In this document: positions 59,930-64,000 of the stretch, one piece after another | Position numbering within the stretch: the stretch's first letter is position 1 | Layout: each line of letters starts with the position of its first letter | Assembly: GCA_963783945.1 (NCBI GenBank) | Contig: CAWAPS010000027.1 | Span: 14,387-78,386, forward strand | DNA length: 64,000 bases | Source of the DNA: CAWAPS01 sp963783945 | GTDB lineage: Bacteria; Actinomycetota; Acidimicrobiia; Acidimicrobiales; Palsa-688 | Direction: 5' to 3' | The notes under the pieces: generated by a model | Database searches by the model: none | Seen by the model: only the letters and a program-made list of their open reading frames with translations | Told to the model about the DNA's origin: nothing | Position numbers and translations under genes: made by a program

Positions 59930-61642
59930 TCACCGGCTCAGTCGCTCCTGGACCACGGCCAGGAGCTGTTCGTTCTTCACCTTCATCCCGTTGCGGTTCA
60001 TCGGGATCTCGCCCTCGCCGAAGAACAGGACACGCCTCGGTACCTTGTAGCTCGCCAGTCGCTCGCCCAGGAACGATTTGATGGCCTCCTCGGACGCGGT
60101 GGCACCTTCCTTCAACTCAACGCACAGCACGACAATCTGGTCACGCCGCTCGTCGGGGACGCCGACGGCCCGCGCCAGCTTGATGGGTTCGAAGGCGTGG
60201 AGCTGGACCTCGATCTCCGCCGGCGAAACGTTGGCCCCGCCGGTCTTGATCATCTCTGTGCGCCGCCCGCCGAAGTACACGTATCCGGCATTGTCGTAGT
60301 ACCCGAGGTCACCTGTGTGGTAGAAGCCATCTGAGTCGAAGCACTCGGCGCGCGTCCGTTTGACGTAGTGCTCCATCAGGGTGGGTCCGCGCACGATGAG
60401 CTCGCCTTCCTCGTCGGGACCGAGGACCCGGCCGGTCTCGGGATCGATGACCCGGAGCTCGTTGCCGGGGAGGAGGCGCCCGTAGCTCCCGTTCCTGAGC
60501 ACGTGGCGTGGGGTGGTGAAGGGCAGGCCGGTCAGGAACGACGATGTCTCGGACAGCCCGTAGCCGATCGGCATGTTCCAGGTCGTCTCGCCATTGACGG
60601 TCGGGTGCCTCGTGAATATGGACTTGCCGAACACCCTGGTGCACGAGGACAGGTCGGTCGACGCCCAGGCTGGGTGCTCCTCGAGGGCACGAGCTTGGTG
60701 GGCGAAGGTGTGGGGTTCCGTTACCCGCTCGCGCTCCATGAGCCTCAAAGCGTGGCTGGGCTCGAACATCTCCTGCATCACCCACGTGCCACCGGAGGCG
60801 AGGGTGGCACCCATCGCGACGTTGAGCCCGGCGGTCCAGAAGATCGGGAGGGCGCACCACACGCGTGTCGATTCGTTCCGGCCGAACAACCTGGCCTGCA
60901 CCCAGTACTGCAGAGCGACCGCCTGGTGGTTGTGCAGGACGCCCTTCGGCTTGTCTGTGGTCCCCGAGCTGTAAATGATGACCCCGAGGTCAGAGGGGTG
61001 AACCTGGGCGGCTACGGCGTTGAGCAGCGCGTCGTCGACCCCGTCGCCGCCTCTGAGAAATGAGTCCCACGACGGAATGCCGTAGCGCTCCGGTGACGGG
61101 CCCAGCGCCGCCGCCCGGCGCAGATACGGATAGGCGGGGTCCGCGGCCGGAAGGGGGCCGGCCACCGACGGACAGAGTTCGGCGACATCGGCGGCGAAGC
61201 GGTGGCTGCCCATCGCCGTCTGGAGAAGCAGAACGCTTATGTCCGCGTGTGCGAGCAGGTACGACAGCTCCGGCTTTGGTGAGAACGTGGACAGGGGCAG
61301 GGCGATTGCTCCGGCGAGAGCGGCGCCGAAGACCGATGCCACCGCTTCGGGCCGGTTCCCCATGAGGATGCCGACGCGGGCGCCCTTCCCGATCCCCGCT
61401 GCCAGCAACGCCTTGGCGACGCGCCGGGCATGCTGCTCGAGGTCCCGGTAGCTCCACCGCACCGTGATGTCGCCGAGCAGGGGGTCGTCGAACACGAGCG
61501 CCTCATTGTCCGGAAACTTGGCGCACTGTTCGGTCAGAATGCCGCCGAGGGTAAGGGCGCCTATGCCCGGGGCCTCCTGGAGCGGCGGGCCTACAAGCGT
61601 CTCGACCTCCGTCACGGAGCTGATAGTAGTGGATGGTGACAC
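59930..61642 (-). CDS. AMP-dependent acyl-CoA synthetase/ligase
   Basis: This protein of about 570 residues is a second ANL-family ligase. It has the phosphate loop YSSGTTDKPKGVLHNH, the GYGLSET adenine motif, FYHTGDLGYYDNAGYVYFGG and a C-terminal FFGEGEIPMNRNGMKVKNE segment containing the candidate catalytic lysine. It activates a carboxylic acid to a CoA thioester. Two GTG codons (61642 and 61615) could start it, and neither has a clear ribosome site. It is divergent from the SDR at 61763 and convergent with the nine-gene run. Confidence 0.88.
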   Translation of the reverse strand: MSPSTTISSVTEVETLVGPPLQEAPGIGALTLGGILTEQCAKFPDNEALVFDDPLLGDITVRWSYRDLEQHARRVAKALLAAGIGKGARVGILMGNRPEAVASVFGAALAGAIALPLSTFSPKPELSYLLAHADISVLLLQTAMGSHRFAADVAELCPSVAGPLPAADPAYPYLRRAAALGPSPERYGIPSWDSFLRGGDGVDDALLNAVAAQVHPSDLGVIIYSSGTTDKPKGVLHNHQAVALQYWVQARLFGRNESTRVWCALPIFWTAGLNVAMGATLASGGTWVMQEMFEPSHALRLMERERVTEPHTFAHQARALEEHPAWASTDLSSCTRVFGKSIFTRHPTVNGETTWNMPIGYGLSETSSFLTGLPFTTPRHVLRNGSYGRLLPGNELRVIDPETGRVLGPDEEGELIVRGPTLMEHYVKRTRAECFDSDGFYHTGDLGYYDNAGYVYFGGRRTEMIKTGGANVSPAEIEVQLHAFEPIKLARAVGVPDERRDQIVVLCVELKEGATASEEAIKSFLGERLASYKVPRRVLFFGEGEIPMNRNGMKVKNEQLLAVVQERLSR

Positions 61643-61762
61643 TGAGTGCCACGAAGAGTGGCCCGGGCCCGCACCGTGGTCCCGCTTCACTGGAGCCTCT
61701 CATTGCCGCGATGGGCTACGGTCACCGGCGACAGGACCCAGAGGCATGTTACGAGGGGAGTC

Positions 61763-62725
61763 ATGAGCAAACTCAGCTTCGACGGTGACGTGATCGTGGT
61801 GACCGGCGCTGGCGGCGGCTTGGGTCGCTGTCATGCCCTGGAGCTTGCCCGCCGAGGGGCGCGGGTGGTGGTGAACGACCTCGGCGGTCACCCGTTCGGC
61901 GGTGGGAGCGACCCGGGTTTGGCGGAAGCGGTCGTGGACGAGATCCGTGCGGACGGCGGCGAGGCGGTCGCCAACACAGCATCGGTGTCGACCCCCGAGG
62001 GCGCCGCCAGCCTCACCGAGCAGGCCATGACACAGTGGGGGCGGCTCGACGCCGTGGTGGCAAATGCTGCCATCCTGCGCGACAAGCCGTTCGACGAGAT
62101 GACGCTTCAGGACTTCGATGACGTGATCGACGTCAACCTCCGGGGGGTCATGCGCGTGCTTCACCCCGCGTTCAAAGCAATGAAGGCCGGCGGTGGTGGC
62201 CGGATCGTCACGACCACCTCTAGCTCCGGAATGCTCGGCGCTTACGCCCAGGCCAACTACGGCGCCGCCAAGTCAGGACTCCTCGGCCTCACGCGGGCTA
62301 TCGCGCTCGAGGGCGCGCCTCACGGGATCAAGGCCAACGTCGTCGCCCCGGGTGCGCTCGGCACCCGGATGCACCTTGCCATGCTGGAATCAGCGACTTT
62401 CCACGCCGACGCCAATGCCGACGTCGTGCGCAACCCGCAGGTCGTGGAACTGATGAAGCCCGAACGAGTGAGCCCTATGATCACCCTCCTCACCCACGCC
62501 ACCTGTCCCATCACCGGGCAGATCCTGTGCTCGTGGGGTGGGTGGTACGGGCGCTTCGGGATCACGCTCAATGCCGGCTGGACCGAGCGGAGGAGCATCG
62601 CCACCGCGGAGGACCTCGCCGCCCACTGGGACGAGATCGTCGACGAGGACTCCGCCCACGACGCCGGGCTCGACGCCTTCGCGCACGCCGCCCGCAGGGC
62701 CGAAGCGGATCGAGCGGGCGATTGA
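61763..62725 (+). CDS. SDR-family dehydrogenase, MFE-2 (3R-hydroxyacyl-CoA) like
   Basis: This 320-residue SDR has TGAGGGLG at residues 14-21, then VVVNDLGGHPFGGGSD, the insertion typical of the dehydrogenase domain of peroxisomal multifunctional enzyme 2. Ser153, Tyr166 and Lys170 (YGAAK) complete the active site. It probably oxidises a (3R)-hydroxyacyl-CoA. The C-terminal third (CSWGGWYGRFGITLNAGW) also matches that subgroup. GAGGGGAG precedes the ATG. It is longer than ordinary SDRs because of a helical tail, and lies divergent from a ligase that could make its CoA substrate. Confidence 0.87.
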   Translation: MSKLSFDGDVIVVTGAGGGLGRCHALELARRGARVVVNDLGGHPFGGGSDPGLAEAVVDEIRADGGEAVANTASVSTPEGAASLTEQAMTQWGRLDAVVANAAILRDKPFDEMTLQDFDDVIDVNLRGVMRVLHPAFKAMKAGGGGRIVTTTSSSGMLGAYAQANYGAAKSGLLGLTRAIALEGAPHGIKANVVAPGALGTRMHLAMLESATFHADANADVVRNPQVVELMKPERVSPMITLLTHATCPITGQILCSWGGWYGRFGITLNAGWTERRSIATAEDLAAHWDEIVDEDSAHDAGLDAFAHAARRAEADRAGD

Positions 62726-62809
62726 CACCTCACGGTAACACCCGGCGGTTCAAGCAAGGGGCCCACCTGCCGGATCGTCTCGGGCTACGCAGGTGCTAAG
62801 AAGTGTGCC

Positions 62810-63454
62810 GTGGCGCGAATCACGTCGGTGGCAAGCGGACGGCAGCAAACGTCCATAGAAGCCATCGAAAAGGTCGCGCTCGAGGTGTTCGCCGCTCGCG
62901 GATTCGAGGACACGCCCGTCGAAGATATCGCTGCGGCCGCCGGCATCTCTCGTCGAACCTTCTTCCGCTACTTCGGCTCGAAAAATGACATCCCGTTCGG
63001 AGACTACGCGACCCTCCTTCGCCAGCTCGAGCAGTGGTTGATGTCGGCGTCGGCAGACGGCCCGATGTTCGAGGTGATCGCTGAGGCGGTGCAGCGGTTC
63101 AACCGGATGCATACCGACGGCCCGATCGCGCACCGCGAGCGCATGGAGCTCATCATGCACACACCGGCGTTGCGGGCCAACGCCGCGATCCGGCACGCCG
63201 ACTGGCTCGCGGTAGTAGCGCGTTACGCGGCGCGGCGCATGGGGTTGTCGCCCGAGGATCTCGGTCCGCAGCTCGCCGCGCAGGTCTCGCTCGGCGCTTC
63301 GAGCGCGGCCTACGAGATCTGGCTCCGCGACGAATCGAGTGATCTCATGGAGCTGATCGACCGCGCCTTCAGGATGGTGCATATGCTCCCCGAGGCGCAG
63401 CTGGCAAAGGCCCAGCCGCGCCGCCGGGGATTGGTCGCGACTGAACGCCGATAG
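62810..63454 (+). CDS. TetR/AcrR-family transcriptional regulator
   Basis: The 214-residue regulator has an N-terminal helix-turn-helix with EDTPVEDIAAAAGISRRTFF and RYFGSKND (about residues 34-62), then a helical ligand domain. The RRTFFRYFGSKNDIPFGDY stretch resembles MftR-type regulators linked to mycofactocin, but no mycofactocin genes are in the window, so I do not assign that name. The start is GTG with a weak AAGAAG upstream. It follows the MFE-2-like SDR by 84 bp in the same direction and may control it and the divergent ligase. Confidence 0.82.
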   Translation: MARITSVASGRQQTSIEAIEKVALEVFAARGFEDTPVEDIAAAAGISRRTFFRYFGSKNDIPFGDYATLLRQLEQWLMSASADGPMFEVIAEAVQRFNRMHTDGPIAHRERMELIMHTPALRANAAIRHADWLAVVARYAARRMGLSPEDLGPQLAAQVSLGASSAAYEIWLRDESSDLMELIDRAFRMVHMLPEAQLAKAQPRRRGLVATERR

Positions 63455-63560
63455 CGCCGCAACTAGTCGTGGGGCTCGGGCCCAGCTCTACCGCGCGCCG
63501 CCGCTCCGGGGAGCTTTCCCGGCATCGCTCTAGCCGCGGGTGAACGAGAACAACAGGGCG

Positions 63561-64000
63561 TCAGGAGTGGCGCATCGGACCCGGCTGATCGGCTCCCGTG
63601 CGCAGGATGCAGCGGAAGCCGATGTGGCTGCTGGTGGTGTCGACGGCTTGGGCTTGCCGGGCTGCCGGCCGGTAGCGCAGGCAGTAGTTGGGGGCGCAGA
63701 GGTGGGAGCCGCCTTTGATGACCCGTCTCGCTATGTGCCCGCCCGGGGCAGTTACGTCGTAGCTGTCATCGGGGGATTCGACGCGGGGGTTGCGCGGTGT
63801 GCAGCACGCGTGCTCGGCTTGGTCAGGCGCGGTCCGGGAGTAGAAGTCACACGTCCACTCCCACACGTTCCCGGCCACGTCGTAGAGGCCGTAGCCGTTG
63901 GCCGGGAAGGCTTTGACCGGTGACGTGCCCTGATATCCGTCCAACAGCAGGTTTTGCCAGGGGAACTGGCCCTGCCATGTGTTTGCCATCATCCTACCCT
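63561..64000 (-). CDS. Formylglycine-generating enzyme family protein, C-terminal part (runs off the window)
   Basis: The last 143 or so residues of a sulfatase-modifying-factor (FGE) protein are encoded here; the frame is open to the window end, so the true start is outside. GYGLYDVAGNVWEWTCDFY and GGSHLCAPNYCLRYRPAARQ match FGE closely, and the two cysteines (CAPNYC) have the spacing of the copper-binding catalytic pair in active enzymes. FGE converts a Cys in sulfatases to formylglycine, but no sulfatase gene lies in the window. Inactive or variant family members such as ergothioneine enzymes usually lack both cysteines. Confidence 0.88.
   Translation of the reverse strand, partial: GRMMANTWQGQFPWQNLLLDGYQGTSPVKAFPANGYGLYDVAGNVWEWTCDFYSRTAPDQAEHACCTPRNPRVESPDDSYDVTAPGGHIARRVIKGGSHLCAPNYCLRYRPAARQAQAVDTTSSHIGFRCILRTGADQPGPMRHS

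Noticed and set aside
59930..61642. Ligase as part of the nine-gene run
   Set aside because: It is on the opposite strand and faces the end of the run, so it is a separate transcription unit.
62810..63454. Naming the regulator MftR and the dehydrogenases mycofactocin-dependent
   Set aside because: The resemblance is suggestive, but no mycofactocin biosynthesis gene is in the window and the assignment needs a database search.

Overview
The window reads as chromosomal DNA of a high-GC actinomycete-like bacterium, most likely an uncultured Actinomycetota. The signs are GC-rich genes with many GTG and TTG starts behind strong GGAGG-type ribosome sites, several solute-binding lipoproteins with lipobox signals, a probable F420-dependent luciferase-like oxidoreductase, an Ltp2-like thiolase fold next to a DUF35 partner, and a palindromic box resembling mycobacterial KstR2 sites. 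There are no rRNA genes, CRISPR arrays, complete insertion sequences or phage genes. All assignments come from reading the sequence by eye, without database searches.

Left part (1-16 kb). The window opens with a degenerate tRNA-Glu-like stretch and then a loosely packed region: three SDR dehydrogenases, an orphan branched-chain-amino-acid-type binding lipoprotein, SnoaL-like proteins, an HsaA-type flavin hydroxylase and a ruined TauD dioxygenase. At 9.6-13.1 kb lies a complete four-gene osmoprotectant ABC transporter operon. Two nearly identical 90-bp inverted-repeat elements (3.7 and 13.3 kb) bracket most of this part. A second, 83-bp hairpin element sits beside the right copy and recurs at 59.7 kb. 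A Rieske oxygenase and an intact TauD enzyme follow.

Middle (17-33 kb). This block holds amidohydrolase-2 (ACMSD-like) genes, a DHA2 drug-efflux-type MFS protein, two paralogous sugar-phosphate-isomerase-like proteins at its two ends, a GntR/FCD repressor, an aldehyde dehydrogenase, a second orphan binding lipoprotein, an HSL-family esterase, a frameshifted hydroxyacid dehydrogenase and a Gfo/Idh/MocA oxidoreductase.

Right-middle (33-50 kb). Here are a zinc alcohol dehydrogenase, a remnant of an acyl-CoA ligase, an LLM oxidoreductase, two Baeyer-Villiger-type monooxygenases, a tandem-domain CaiB/BaiF CoA-transferase overlapping a TetR gene, an Ltp2/DUF35-like pair, an aldo-keto reductase, two divergent amidohydrolases and a third orphan binding lipoprotein. 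An 18-bp palindromic box is shared by the CoA-transferase operon and the divergent amidohydrolase promoters.

Right end (50-64 kb). A run of nine closely spaced co-oriented genes (P450, amidohydrolase, PhyH dioxygenase, VOC protein, acyl-CoA ligase, crotonase, second amidohydrolase type, SDR, VOC protein) looks like one catabolic operon. It is followed by a second ligase, an MFE-2-like SDR, a TetR regulator and the edge of a formylglycine-generating enzyme.

Taken together the window is a catabolic island. Oxygenases activate a substrate, SDR/ADH/ALDH enzymes oxidise it, Baeyer-Villiger enzymes and hydrolases open rings or esters, and ligases, CoA-transferase, crotonase and thiolase-like enzymes handle CoA intermediates. 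The substrate cannot be read from the sequence. Seven amidohydrolase-2 paralogues, three unpartnered binding proteins and shared promoter-region repeats are its most unusual traits.
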